A stretch of DNA of 22,523 bases from CAZOJJ01 sp964580105 (lineage in GTDB: Bacteria; Bacteroidota; Rhodothermia; Rhodothermales; Rubricoccaceae), in NCBI GenBank assembly GCA_964580105.1, contig CAZOJJ010000046.1, positions 1-22,523 of the forward strand, in the 5' to 3' direction. A program made the position numbers and the translations under genes. The notes beneath the pieces are model-generated. The model was not told where the DNA came from and did no database searches. It saw only the letters and a list, made by a program, of their open reading frames with translations. This document shows positions 15,116-22,485 of this stretch, piece by piece; positions within the stretch are counted from its first letter, which is position 1; the number at the start of each line of letters is the position of its first letter.

Positions 15116-16216
15116 ATGTCGCGCCAAGCCCGCCTCGGCCTCGTCGTCCTCGCCGGCGTCTTCTTCTTCATCGTCGCCCTGTTCATCCTCGCGAACCGGA
15201 CGTTCCTCCTCTCGGACACGTACTCCATCCGGGCCGAGTTCGACCGCGTGGCCGGCCTCCAGCCCGGCGCGACGGTGTTCTACCAGGGCATCTCGGTGGG
15301 CCGCGTCGAGCGCGTGTCGCTGCCGGCGGCGCCGGGCCTGCCCATCACCGTCTATATGCGGATCAAGGACGAGGCGCGGGACCTCGTCCGCGAGGACAGC
15401 CGCGCGGCCATCCAGACCGACGGCCTCGTCGGCAACACCATCGTCTCGCTCAAGGGCGGCTCGCCCGGCCGGCCCATCGTGGCCGAGAACGGGCGCATCG
15501 AGGGTGTCAACCCGCTCGACCTCACCCAGGTCTCCGACCGCGTGTTCACGTCGGTCTCCCGGTTCGACTCCGTCACGGTCACGCTCACGAACATGATGCA
15601 GGACGTGCGCTCGGGGGAGGGCTCGCTCGGCCAGTTCCTCTACGACGACCGCCTCTACGAGGAGTCCATCCTGACGACGCAGGAGTTCCGCGCCTCGCTC
15701 AACGCGCTCACCCAGCGGGCCGACGCGCTGGTGGCCATCGCCGCCAACGCCTCGCAGGGCGTCGACGACATCATCCAGAAGGTGAACTCCGGCGAGGGCG
15801 CGCTCGCCCGCATCCTCAACGAGGACTCCGTCTACGTGGCGCTCCTCCAGGCCTCGGACCAGTTCTCGACCATCTCGGACGACCTCCAGGCCATCACCGA
15901 GCGGTTCGAGACGGCGGCGGGCTGGACGGCCGTGGGGGCGTTCCGCTTCGCGGAGAACATGGAGGCGCTCAAGCACAACTTCCTGTTCAAGTCGTACTTC
16001 GAGGACCGGGGCTACCTGGAGATGGCGCCGTTCGAGATCCGCGAGCAGGCGCTCTCGGAGACGTACGACGCGCTGCAGGAGTGGGAGCGGCGGCTCTACC
16101 AGCAGCAGCAGGAGATCGAGCGCATCCGCGCCGACCTCGAGGCGCGCGGCATCGAGCTGCCGCCGACGCCGACCGTCGGGGCCGGCCCGCTGCCGCTGCC
16201 GGCGGGCGCCCGCTAG
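15116..16216 (+). CDS. mlaD: MCE-domain protein MlaD
   Basis: MlaD-type proteins are anchored in the inner membrane and form a hexameric ring that binds lipid for transport by MlaEF. The 366-residue product has an N-terminal membrane helix (about 5-25, GLVVLAGVFFFIVALFIL). The MCE domain spans about 38-125, with YSIRAEFDRVAGLQPGATVF, then YQGISVGRVERVSL and the later TDGLVGNTIVSLKGG. The long C-terminal part (about 130-350) is helical and repeats a GEGSLGQFLYDD/GEGALARILNED theme, as seen in MCE proteins that build tubes or bundles. It ends in a Pro-rich tail. The AI-2E gene follows after 13 nt. Confidence 0.9.
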   Translation: MSRQARLGLVVLAGVFFFIVALFILANRTFLLSDTYSIRAEFDRVAGLQPGATVFYQGISVGRVERVSLPAAPGLPITVYMRIKDEARDLVREDSRAAIQTDGLVGNTIVSLKGGSPGRPIVAENGRIEGVNPLDLTQVSDRVFTSVSRFDSVTVTLTNMMQDVRSGEGSLGQFLYDDRLYEESILTTQEFRASLNALTQRADALVAIAANASQGVDDIIQKVNSGEGALARILNEDSVYVALLQASDQFSTISDDLQAITERFETAAGWTAVGAFRFAENMEALKHNFLFKSYFEDRGYLEMAPFEIREQALSETYDALQEWERRLYQQQQEIERIRADLEARGIELPPTPTVGAGPLPLPAGAR

Positions 16217-16229
16217 CCCGCCCGCCTCG

Positions 16230-17513
16230 ATGCCGACCTCGCCCATCACGCCGCCGGAGGAGAACGGACCCGGCCGGCCGCTCCGCCCGGAGTGGACGCA
16301 GTCGGTGGTGTTCCAGGGGTTGCTCGTGCTCGGCGGGCTGGCGGCGTTCCTGCTCCTGCTGCTGGCCTACGGCGAGGACCCCAACCCGCTCATCATCGCC
16401 TCGGCCGCCGGCATCCTGCTCTGGCCGCTCCGCGAGTACCGGGCGGTGCGGGCGCTGCTGCTGGCGGGCGGCTTCCTCCTCGCACTCTGGCTGCTGCGCA
16501 CGCTCGGCGGCGTGCTCGCCCCGTTCGTCGTCGTCGGCATCCTCGCGTACCTGCTCAACCCGGCGGTGACGTGGGCGGAGGCACGGTGGCGGGTGCCGCG
16601 CTGGGCCTCCACGCTCGTGCTGACGCTGGCGTTCGTGGGGCTGCTCGTGCTGTTCGTGCTGCTGATCGTGCCGAGCCTGGCCGGGCAGATCCAGGTGCTG
16701 GCGGCGCAGGCCATCGAACTGGTCTCCGGCCTGCCCCGGTGGGTGGCCGAGGCGGAGGCGCTCGACCTGCTGGAGGAGGCCGGCCTCGTCGAGCGCGAGG
16801 AGCTCGTGCGCCAGCTCGGCACGTTCCTGCCGAGCCAGATCAACGCCCTCGCCGGGCAGATCCCGGCGGCGATGGCCGGCCTCTCGCGGTCGGTGGGCAC
16901 CCTCATCGGGCTGATCACGACGATCGCCCTCGTGCCGGTGCTGCTGTTCTACGTGCTCAAGGACTACCTGCTCATCCGCGACGCCGTCGTCCAGCTCTTC
17001 CCCCGCTTCCGCGGCAACCGCGACTACCTCTACCGGACGAGCAAGGTCGTCGGCAACTACCTCCGGGGGCAGCTCACGATCTCGCTGCTCGGCGCCATCA
17101 TCGTGACGATCCCGCTGCTGCTGTTCCGGGTGCCCTTCGCCCTGCTGATCGGGCTGCTGGCCGGGCTGCTCAACATGATCCCCAACCTCGGCGCCATCCT
17201 GACCTACGTCATCGGCGGGCTGCTCATGCTGGCGTTCGGGTCCGTCGCCGACCTCGTCATCGTGATGGCCGTGCTCGTGGGGCAGTCGTTCCTGGAGCAG
17301 AGCGTGCTCACGCCGAACATCATGGGGCAGTCGGTGGGGCTGCACCCGGTGCTCATCATCCTCTCGCTGTTCGTGTTCAGCGCGTTCCTCGGCTTCCTCG
17401 GCCTGCTCATCGCCGTGCCCGCGACGGCGCTGCTGGTGGGGCTCTACCAGGCGTACCGGGACGCGTTCGTGCTGGAATTCGAGAAGGAGTCGGACCTCGT
17501 GGTGAAAAAGTGA
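16230..17513 (+). CDS. AI-2E family (PerM/YdiK-like) transporter
   Basis: AI-2E family proteins are polytopic inner-membrane permeases; characterised members export autoinducer-2 or act as Na+/H+ antiporters, and most are unassigned. The 427-residue product has about eight hydrophobic segments. Family landmarks include GGVLAPFVVVGILAYLLNP near residue 92, the central soluble segment (about 155-220), and VLLFYVLKDYLLIRDAVVQL. Further on are GNYLRGQLTISLLGAIIV, GLLAGLLNMIPNLGAILTYV and the C-terminal GLHPVLIILSLFVF then GFLGLLIAVPATALLVGLYQ. The P-N-L-G motif and the end are intact. It lies 13 nt after mlaD and is probably co-transcribed, which hints at an envelope role. The substrate cannot be told. 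Confidence 0.9.
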   Translation: MPTSPITPPEENGPGRPLRPEWTQSVVFQGLLVLGGLAAFLLLLLAYGEDPNPLIIASAAGILLWPLREYRAVRALLLAGGFLLALWLLRTLGGVLAPFVVVGILAYLLNPAVTWAEARWRVPRWASTLVLTLAFVGLLVLFVLLIVPSLAGQIQVLAAQAIELVSGLPRWVAEAEALDLLEEAGLVEREELVRQLGTFLPSQINALAGQIPAAMAGLSRSVGTLIGLITTIALVPVLLFYVLKDYLLIRDAVVQLFPRFRGNRDYLYRTSKVVGNYLRGQLTISLLGAIIVTIPLLLFRVPFALLIGLLAGLLNMIPNLGAILTYVIGGLLMLAFGSVADLVIVMAVLVGQSFLEQSVLTPNIMGQSVGLHPVLIILSLFVFSAFLGFLGLLIAVPATALLVGLYQAYRDAFVLEFEKESDLVVKK

Positions 17514-17526
17514 GCCGAGGCGTGCT

Positions 17527-17564
17527 CTCCGAAGGAAAACCCGCGCTCCGAAGGAAAACCCGCG
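17527..17564. repeat. 19-nt perfect tandem duplication
   Basis: CTCCGAAGGAAAACCCGCG occurs twice head to tail (17527-17545 and 17546-17564), 13 nt after the AI-2E stop, inside the spacer before tgt. Confidence 0.85.
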
Positions 17565-17573
17565 AAGCCCCCC

Positions 17574-17598
17574 GCCTCGGGGAGCCCGCGCCCGAGGC
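17574..17598 (+). terminator. Hairpin between the AI-2E gene and tgt
   Basis: GCCTCGGG (17574-17581) pairs with CCCGAGGC (17591-17598) around nine bases. The left arm begins with the same ten bases as the palindromic element at 12971. No T-run follows, so it is a structured spacer or weak terminator. Confidence 0.35.
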
Positions 17599-17631
17599 CG
17601 GGGTAGGCGGGACCGAGCCCTGCCCGCCCTC

Positions 17632-18780
17632 ATGCCCGCCGCCGCCCCCTTCCGCTTCGACCTCCTCGCTGAAGACGCCGAGACGCGCGCCCGCGCGGGC
17701 GTCTTCCACACCGACCACGGCCCCGTCGAGACGCCGCGCTTCATGCCCGTCGGCACGCTCGGCTCCGTCAAGGCCGTCTCGCCGCGCGCGCTGAAAGAGG
17801 ACGTTCGCGCGCAGATCATCCTCGGCAACACGTACCACCTCTACCTCCGCCCCGGCCGCGAGGTGCTCCGCAGCGCGGGCGGCCTCCACCGCTTCATGGC
17901 GTGGAACGGCCCCATCCTGACCGACTCGGGCGGCTTCCAGGTCTTCTCCCTCGCCGAGCTCCGCACGCTCAACGAGGAGGGCGTCCGCTTCCAGAGCCAC
18001 CTCGACGGGAGCACCCACACCTTCACGCCGGAATCGGTCATCGACACGCAGCGTGACATCGGCTCGGACGTCATGATGGTGCTCGACGAGTGCCCGCCGG
18101 CCGACGTATCCGAAACCTACGCGCGGACGTCCAACGCGATGACCGTCCGCTGGGCCGAGCGGTGCGTGCGGCGCTTCCACGAAACCGAGCCGCGGTACGG
18201 CCACCGGCAGGCGCTCTTCCCCATCGTGCAGGGCGCCGTCTACCCGGCCGTCCGCCGCGAATCCGCCGAAGCGCTGGCGGCGCTCGACATGCCGGGCTAC
18301 GCCATCGGCGGGCTCTCCGTCGGCGAGGCGGCCGAGACCATGTACGAGATCGTCGAGGTGTGCGACGGGGTGCTCCCGCGCACGAAGCCGCGCTACCTCA
18401 TGGGCGTCGGCACGCCGGCCAACCTCATCGAGAACGTGGCGCGCGGGATCGACCTGTTCGACTGCGTGATGCCGACGCGGAACGCGCGCAACGGGATGCT
18501 CTTCACCACCGAGGGCATCGTCAACATCAAGAACGCCAAGTGGAAGACGTGCTGGGAGCCCGTGGACCCCGGCCTCGACCACTACGCGGCGCAGACGTTC
18601 ACGAAGGGCTACCTCCGGCACCTCACGCTCGCCAACGAGCCGCTGTTCATGGAGATCGCCTCGCTCCAGAACCTCGCCTTCTACCGCTGGCTGGTGGACG
18701 CCATGCGCGCGGCGATCCTCGACGGCCGCTTCGCCGCGTGGCGGCGGGAGTGGCTGCCGCGCGTGAGCCAGCGACTCTGA
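17632..18780 (+). CDS. tgt: Queuine tRNA-ribosyltransferase without zinc ligands
   Basis: Tgt swaps guanine-34 for preQ1 in tRNAs with GUN anticodons, leading to queuosine. The 382-residue TIM-barrel protein shows HTDHGPVETPRFMPVGTLG, the catalytic-site text LTDSGGFQVFSL (Asp98), GGLSVGEAAETMYEIVE, and DLFDCVMPTRNARNG with the nucleophile Asp277. The usual zinc site, CxCxxC plus a later His, is absent: the matching segment is PGLDHYAAQTF (Leu315, His317, Ala320) and the later position is Gln346 in LQNLAFY. The surrounding KGYLRHLTLANE is conserved, so this is a genuine change and not misalignment. I recall that Bacteroidota Tgt proteins often lack the cysteines. ATG 17632 gives the normal N-terminus. 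thiL follows after 102 nt. Confidence 0.94.
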   Translation: MPAAAPFRFDLLAEDAETRARAGVFHTDHGPVETPRFMPVGTLGSVKAVSPRALKEDVRAQIILGNTYHLYLRPGREVLRSAGGLHRFMAWNGPILTDSGGFQVFSLAELRTLNEEGVRFQSHLDGSTHTFTPESVIDTQRDIGSDVMMVLDECPPADVSETYARTSNAMTVRWAERCVRRFHETEPRYGHRQALFPIVQGAVYPAVRRESAEALAALDMPGYAIGGLSVGEAAETMYEIVEVCDGVLPRTKPRYLMGVGTPANLIENVARGIDLFDCVMPTRNARNGMLFTTEGIVNIKNAKWKTCWEPVDPGLDHYAAQTFTKGYLRHLTLANEPLFMEIASLQNLAFYRWLVDAMRAAILDGRFAAWRREWLPRVSQRL

Positions 18781-18800
18781 GCCCCCACCTCTCTGAGCGC

Positions 18801-18821
18801 CCACCTCGGCGCCGAGGCGGG
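18801..18821. repeat. Palindromic repeat after tgt (inverted copy at 12971)
   Basis: The perfect palindrome CCTCGGCGCCGAGG (18804-18817) with its flanks gives 21 bases identical to the reverse complement of 12971-12991. It begins 20 nt after the tgt stop. Confidence 0.6.
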
Positions 18822-18882
18822 CGCAGCCGGCGAATCCGCTCGCGCGGACGCGCCGTTCACCCGTTCCCTTTCTCTCTCCCTC

Positions 18883-19935
18883 ATGGATTTCACCCCCATC
18901 CACCAGGTCGGCGAGTTCGGCCTCATCGACCGCCTCCGCGACACGCTCGGCCTCACGCCCGAGACGGCCCCGGACGGCCTCCTCCAGGGCATCGGCGACG
19001 ACGCGGCCGTGTACCGCGTGGCAAACGACGGGGCCGCCCGCGTCCACGTCGTCACGACCGACGCGCTCGTCGAGGGCGTCCACTTCGACCGCACGTTCAT
19101 GCCGATGCGCTACCTCGGCTGGAAGGCCCTCGCGGCGAACGTGAGCGACGTGGCGGCGATGAACGCCCGGCCGCGCTACGCGACCGTCGCCCTCGCGCTC
19201 CCGAACAACGTGTCCGTCGAGCAGGCCGAGGCGCTCTACGGCGGGATGGCCGAGGCGTGCGAGCGCTACGGCCTCGCCGTCGTCGGCGGCGACGTGGCGG
19301 CGGCGGCGCGGCTGACCCTCGCCGTCACCGTCATCGGCGAGGCCGCCGAGGAGGCCGTCGTCTACCGGCGCGGCGCCCGGCCGGGCGACCTCCTCTGCGT
19401 CACGGGCGACCTCGGCAGCGCGGCGGCCGGGCTCAAGGTGCTCCTCGCCGGCAAGCAGTCGTTCGAGGCCGGCGGCGACGGGATGGAGACGCCGCCCGAC
19501 CTCCGCGACTTCGCCTACGCCATCGAGCGGCAGCTCTACCCGCAGGCCCGCCTCGACCGCACCGCGCAGTGGGCCGAGGCCGGCGTCCGCCCGACGGCGC
19601 TGATCGACATCTCCGACGGGCTCGCCAGCGAGGTCCACCACCTGGCCCGCGCCTCCGGCGTCGGCGCCGTCGTCGAGGCCGGGCTGCTGCCCATCCACGT
19701 GCAGACCTTCAAGGCGGCCGAGCGATTCGCGGAGGCCCCGCTCTCGCTCGCGCTCTACGGCGGCGAGGACTACGAGCTCCTCTTCGCCATGCCCGAGGCC
19801 GACGTAGCCAAGCTCCCGGAGAACACGTTCGCCGTCGTCGGCCAGGTGGTGGAGCCTGAGGAAGGGATCACGCTCCGGCTCCCCGAGGGCGAGGTCATTC
19901 CGCTGGAGGCGCGCGGGTTCGAGCACTTCGGCTGA
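18883..19935 (+). CDS. thiL: Thiamine-monophosphate kinase
   Basis: ThiL phosphorylates thiamine monophosphate to the active cofactor thiamine pyrophosphate, using ATP. The 350-residue product belongs to the PurM/AIR synthase-like ATP-binding family. Its N-terminus reads FTPIHQVGEFGLIDRL, followed by GIGDDAAVYRV, TTDALVEGVHFDRTFM, LAANVSDVAAMNARPRY and GGDVAAAARLTLAVTVIG. The C-terminal half holds GARPGDLLCVTGDLGSAAAG, then LIDISDGLASEVHHLARASG and YGGEDYELLFAM. All metal-binding aspartate motifs are present. The length is near the upper end of the family, partly from the GKQSFEAGGDGMETPPDL linker. No other thiamine gene is nearby. Confidence 0.95.
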   Translation: MDFTPIHQVGEFGLIDRLRDTLGLTPETAPDGLLQGIGDDAAVYRVANDGAARVHVVTTDALVEGVHFDRTFMPMRYLGWKALAANVSDVAAMNARPRYATVALALPNNVSVEQAEALYGGMAEACERYGLAVVGGDVAAAARLTLAVTVIGEAAEEAVVYRRGARPGDLLCVTGDLGSAAAGLKVLLAGKQSFEAGGDGMETPPDLRDFAYAIERQLYPQARLDRTAQWAEAGVRPTALIDISDGLASEVHHLARASGVGAVVEAGLLPIHVQTFKAAERFAEAPLSLALYGGEDYELLFAMPEADVAKLPENTFAVVGQVVEPEEGITLRLPEGEVIPLEARGFEHFG

Positions 19936-19956
19936 GGACCAATCTCGGCCCACCGC

Positions 19957-20023
19957 GTGAACGGACGCCGTGAACGGACGCCGTGAACGGACGCCGTGAA
20001 CGGACGCCGTGAACGGACGCCGT
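19957..20023. repeat. 13-nt tandem repeat, at least five copies, running into the gap
   Basis: GTGAACGGACGCC is repeated five times without change (19957-20021), then the first two bases of a sixth copy meet the N run. The true copy number is hidden by the gap. A single copy of the unit lies near 10366-10377. Confidence 0.95.
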
Positions 20024-20123
20024 NNNNNNNNNNNNNNNNNNNNNNNNNNNNNNNNNNNNNNNNNNNNNNNNNNNNNNNNNNNNNNNNNNNNNNNNNNNNN
20101 NNNNNNNNNNNNNNNNNNNNNNN
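20024..20123. other. Assembly gap of 100 N
   Basis: Exactly 100 undetermined bases, a conventional placeholder for a scaffold join of unknown length. Tandem repeats on both sides explain why the assembly broke here. Confidence 0.98.
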
Positions 20124-20191
20124 AGGCGCAAGCGTCCCGAAGGCGCAAGCGTCCCGAAGGCGCAAGCGTCCCGAAGGCGCAAGCGTCCCGA
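20124..20191. repeat. 17-nt tandem repeat, four copies or more
   Basis: AGGCGCAAGCGTCCCGA is repeated four times exactly (20124-20191), starting at the right edge of the gap; further copies may lie inside it. Confidence 0.95.
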
Positions 20192-20200
20192 AGGCATCAC

Positions 20201-20263
20201 GTCCGGGATGACACGCTTCAAGTCCGGGATGACACGCTTCAAGTCCGGGATGACACGCGGGAA
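20201..20263. repeat. 21-nt tandem repeat, three copies
   Basis: A 21-nt unit beginning GTCCGGGATGACACGC occurs at 20201-20221, 20222-20242 and, with changes at its end, 20243-20263. Read on the minus strand it contains GTCATCCCGGACTTGA, the left half of another repeat family common in bacterial intergenic DNA. Confidence 0.9.
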
Positions 20264-20301
20264 GGGTGAAGGCAACTCCCAGGGATGCTCCAAGCGGTTT
20301 C

Positions 20302-20775
20302 TCAGCGGTACGCCGCCAGCCGCTCGGCGAAGAACGCCTCGTCCCGCGCGCCCCGGACGGTCTCGACCAGCCGCCCGTCGCGGTCGAGAACGAACGTGAC
20401 CGGGCGCATCAGGCGAGCCAGTGCGTAGGGCTCTTCCAGCCGCCCCGCCTCGACGGTGCCGAACGTGCCGGCAAAGGGGCGGTCGGCCAGGAAGGCGCGC
20501 ACGAGCGCGGGCGGCTCGTCGGAGAGAAAGACGACGGCGAGGTCGGCCGGATGGACCTCCTGGAGGCGCGCGAGCGCGGGCATCTCGGCCACGCACGGCG
20601 CACACCACGTGGCCCACAGGTTGACGAGAACGACGCGGCCCCGGAAAGCGCCGAGGTCGAGGAGCGCTTCCCCGCGCACGGGCTGGAAGGCGAGGGGCGG
20701 GGCGCCCGCCTCGGGACGGCTCCCGGCGCAGCCGGTGAGGAGCAGGAGGACGAGGCTAGCGATCCAGCGTGGCAT
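20302..20775 (-). CDS. TlpA-like thioredoxin-fold lipoprotein
   Basis: The 157-residue product begins MPRWIASLVLLLLTGC, a lipoprotein signal with lipobox LTGC and acceptor Cys16, so it should be tethered outside the inner membrane. The thioredoxin fold has VVLVNLWATWCAPC with active-site Cys58 and Cys61, followed by EMPALARLQEVHPADLAVVF and, after MRPVTFVLDRDGRLVE, a closing helix. TlpA/ResA-type proteins reduce disulfides outside the cytoplasm, often in cytochrome c maturation, so it could work with the CcmF encoded at 10466, although the two are about 7 kb apart. An upstream in-frame TTG at 20802 would add nine residues before the signal; ATG 20775 was preferred. Its 3' end faces the repeat array. 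Confidence 0.85.
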   Translation of the reverse strand: MPRWIASLVLLLLTGCAGSRPEAGAPPLAFQPVRGEALLDLGAFRGRVVLVNLWATWCAPCVAEMPALARLQEVHPADLAVVFLSDEPPALVRAFLADRPFAGTFGTVEAGRLEEPYALARLMRPVTFVLDRDGRLVETVRGARDEAFFAERLAAYR

Positions 20776-20801
20776 CGAGGCGGGCCGGGAATGGGTTCGC
20801 A

Positions 20802-20844
20802 ACCGCCTGCGTCACGGCGTTCGCGGGCCGGATGCCGCCCGCCG
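20802..20844. repeat. 43-bp direct repeat, left copy
   Basis: The segment starting ACCGCCTGCGTCACGGCG and ending GCCGCCCGCCG recurs at 22443-22485 with 41 of 43 bases identical. It lies just upstream of the TlpA-like gene. Confidence 0.9.
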
Positions 20845-20949
20845 GCCGCACGCCAGGCGTTGAGGACGCCAAGTGTTGAGGCCAGCGCCAGAAGCGCGCT
20901 GAGCACGATCGGCACCACTTCCAGCGCGAAGGCCCCGTGCTGCTTCGGG

Positions 20950-22230
20950 CTATCGGCTCAGCAGGTAGAGGCTGCGCCCCCGGTCCACCGTAGCAAGGAA
21001 CTCCTTCTTCGTGAAGCCGGCGTTCTCCATGACGAAGTCGGCGAACTCATCGGGGGCGGGGTTGTAGAACGCATTTTGCATGACGAGGTCGCTCTGCAAA
21101 TGAGGTTCAAAGAACATGTACTTCGCTTTCACATCGCGCAGGAGCACTCGCAGATTATCCAAAAGACCGGGCGTCTTGATAAAGTGATGAAAGATGTTTA
21201 GTGCCAGGATGGTATCATAATCACCAACACGACCAAAATCAAAGATGGAGCCGGCAAATACCTCGAACGTGCGCCCCTCGGCCTCGCGGAGCTTCCGCAG
21301 AAAGTACACGTTCTCGGGGTGGAATTCCACAGCGGTGCACTGCTTCCCCCTCTGCTCTAGAATATGACAGAAATAGCCAAAAAAAGCGCCGATATCAAGC
21401 ACCTTCTCGGTGTCGGCAGGAAGATGATCACAAAGCAGCCCGGCGCGCCGCTCGTCATGCAGAGACTTGAAGTGGAGATCGGGGTGGGTGAAAGGCTGGT
21501 AAGAGGTGCCCCCCCGCTTCTTGACCCACAGTCGCACCTCCCGCTTGAAGGCGACCCAGTCTGCGTGGCGCAGACCCACGACGACCGGGATCCGCTTCAG
21601 GCCCAGGAGCTTCGCAATCATCAGCCGGTGTTTCCCGTCCCGGAGCAGGAACCGTCCGTTCCGGTCGATGCATACGACGACATCGTCGTAAGGATCAAAG
21701 GGAGAGTCGGGCTCCCAGCTCAAGGCGGCGTCGCCCTCCTGGGCCAGCTCCGCTTTGGTCTTGTAGCCCTCCGTGGCGATGGTGTGGTAGAGGCGGTCAA
21801 TCCCCGCGAGCCGCTCCTGGAAAGCCGCGGGGGTAGTGCATCCCCACTTCGACTTCCCCGCCTCCAACTCCGAGGTCACGCGTTTGTAGAAATCCGTCTC
21901 CTCCCAGGCCAGTCCCTCCTCGAAGTGCGCGCGCATGGCACCGCAGAGATCCCACCCCTCGAATGGTGTGGCGCCGAGGTCCCAGTCTCCGCCCTTGACG
22001 AGCCCCCGCATATCGAAGCGGTTCCAGGGGAGGTTGCCGATATATCCGTTGATGAGGGAGGGGTCGACGTAGAGTGGCTCGTGCGCGGCGCCGTTCTCCG
22101 AACCCGCCCGGCCCCGCAGCGCCATCTTCGCCTTCCACAGGCGGAATTGAATGAAACGGGCCAGATTGAGCGCCTGGTGGTTCGTTTCCAAGAAGTTCCG
22201 GAAGACAAACGCCTTGACTTTCCTGAGCAT
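20950..22230 (-). CDS. ParB-like domain fused to SAM methyltransferase
   Basis: The 426-residue product, from ATG 22230, has two parts. The N-terminal half (about 55-225) contains YVDPSLINGYIG, AWEETDFYKRV, then DRNGRFLLRDGKHRLMIAK (DGKHRL 198-203) and LGLKRIPVVVGLRH. This resembles ParB/sulfiredoxin-like modules with DGxHRL. From memory, similar text occurs beside glycosyltransferase genes in polysaccharide loci. The C-terminal half is a class I methyltransferase: motif I VLDIGAFFGYF (277-287), acidic VEFHPENVYF after strand 2, and YDTILALNIFHHFIK as motif IV. No signal peptide or membrane helix is seen. An upstream TTG start (22281) would add 17 residues. AT-rich stretches near 21180-21240 and 21355-21430 contrast with the neighbours. 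Substrate unknown. Confidence 0.8.
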   Translation of the reverse strand: MLRKVKAFVFRNFLETNHQALNLARFIQFRLWKAKMALRGRAGSENGAAHEPLYVDPSLINGYIGNLPWNRFDMRGLVKGGDWDLGATPFEGWDLCGAMRAHFEEGLAWEETDFYKRVTSELEAGKSKWGCTTPAAFQERLAGIDRLYHTIATEGYKTKAELAQEGDAALSWEPDSPFDPYDDVVVCIDRNGRFLLRDGKHRLMIAKLLGLKRIPVVVGLRHADWVAFKREVRLWVKKRGGTSYQPFTHPDLHFKSLHDERRAGLLCDHLPADTEKVLDIGAFFGYFCHILEQRGKQCTAVEFHPENVYFLRKLREAEGRTFEVFAGSIFDFGRVGDYDTILALNIFHHFIKTPGLLDNLRVLLRDVKAKYMFFEPHLQSDLVMQNAFYNPAPDEFADFVMENAGFTKKEFLATVDRGRSLYLLSR

Positions 22231-22332
22231 CGTGGGTTGCCAATGGGGGTGAGCGCACTCGGACGGTAGGAGCCCGGGCAAGAAGCCTCATAATACCCAT
22301 GTAACACAAGCGGAGGCGCGCGAAACCGGGGT

Positions 22333-22407
22333 CTGCGTTACACTCCGTGCTCTGCATCGCAGCGGCGATGTCGCGGGGGGAAACAGAGAGCGCCATGTGT
22401 AACGCAG
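22333..22407. repeat. 11-bp inverted repeat upstream of the ParB-like/methyltransferase gene
   Basis: CTGCGTTACAC (22333-22343) and GTGTAACGCAG (22397-22407) are perfect reverse complements 53 nt apart, and a related GTAACAC lies at 22301-22307. It could be an operator pair or a stem; nothing else supports a function. Confidence 0.5.
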
Positions 22408-22442
22408 GAAAAGGCGGTCCGAGAAAGGCCGGCTCTCTCTGC

Positions 22443-22485
22443 ACCGCCTGCGTCACGGCGTTCGCGGACCGGACGCCGCCCGCCG
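22443..22485. repeat. 43-bp direct repeat, right copy
   Basis: Same orientation as 20802-20844 with two mismatches, exactly 1641 nt to the right. Together the copies bracket the ParB-like/methyltransferase gene. The rest of 22231-22523 holds no recognised gene. Confidence 0.9.

Larger units (their letters stand above)
19936..20301. other. Repeat-filled spacer with scaffold gap between thiL and the TlpA-like gene
   Basis: The 366 bases separating two convergent genes hold almost only tandem repeats and a run of N. No coding frame, terminator with a T-run, or RNA was recognised. Confidence 0.8.

Noticed and set aside
20266..21201. Plus-strand ORF of 311 codons
   Set aside because: It is antisense to the TlpA-like gene and to the end of the methyltransferase gene, and its protein has no recognisable features.
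20950..22230. A complete mobile element around the methyltransferase gene
   Set aside because: Direct repeats and composition hint at acquisition, but no transposase, integrase, tRNA target or terminal inverted repeats were found.
21364..22269. Plus-strand ORF of 301 codons
   Set aside because: It is antisense to the ParB-like/methyltransferase gene, whose two domains are clearly recognisable on the other strand.
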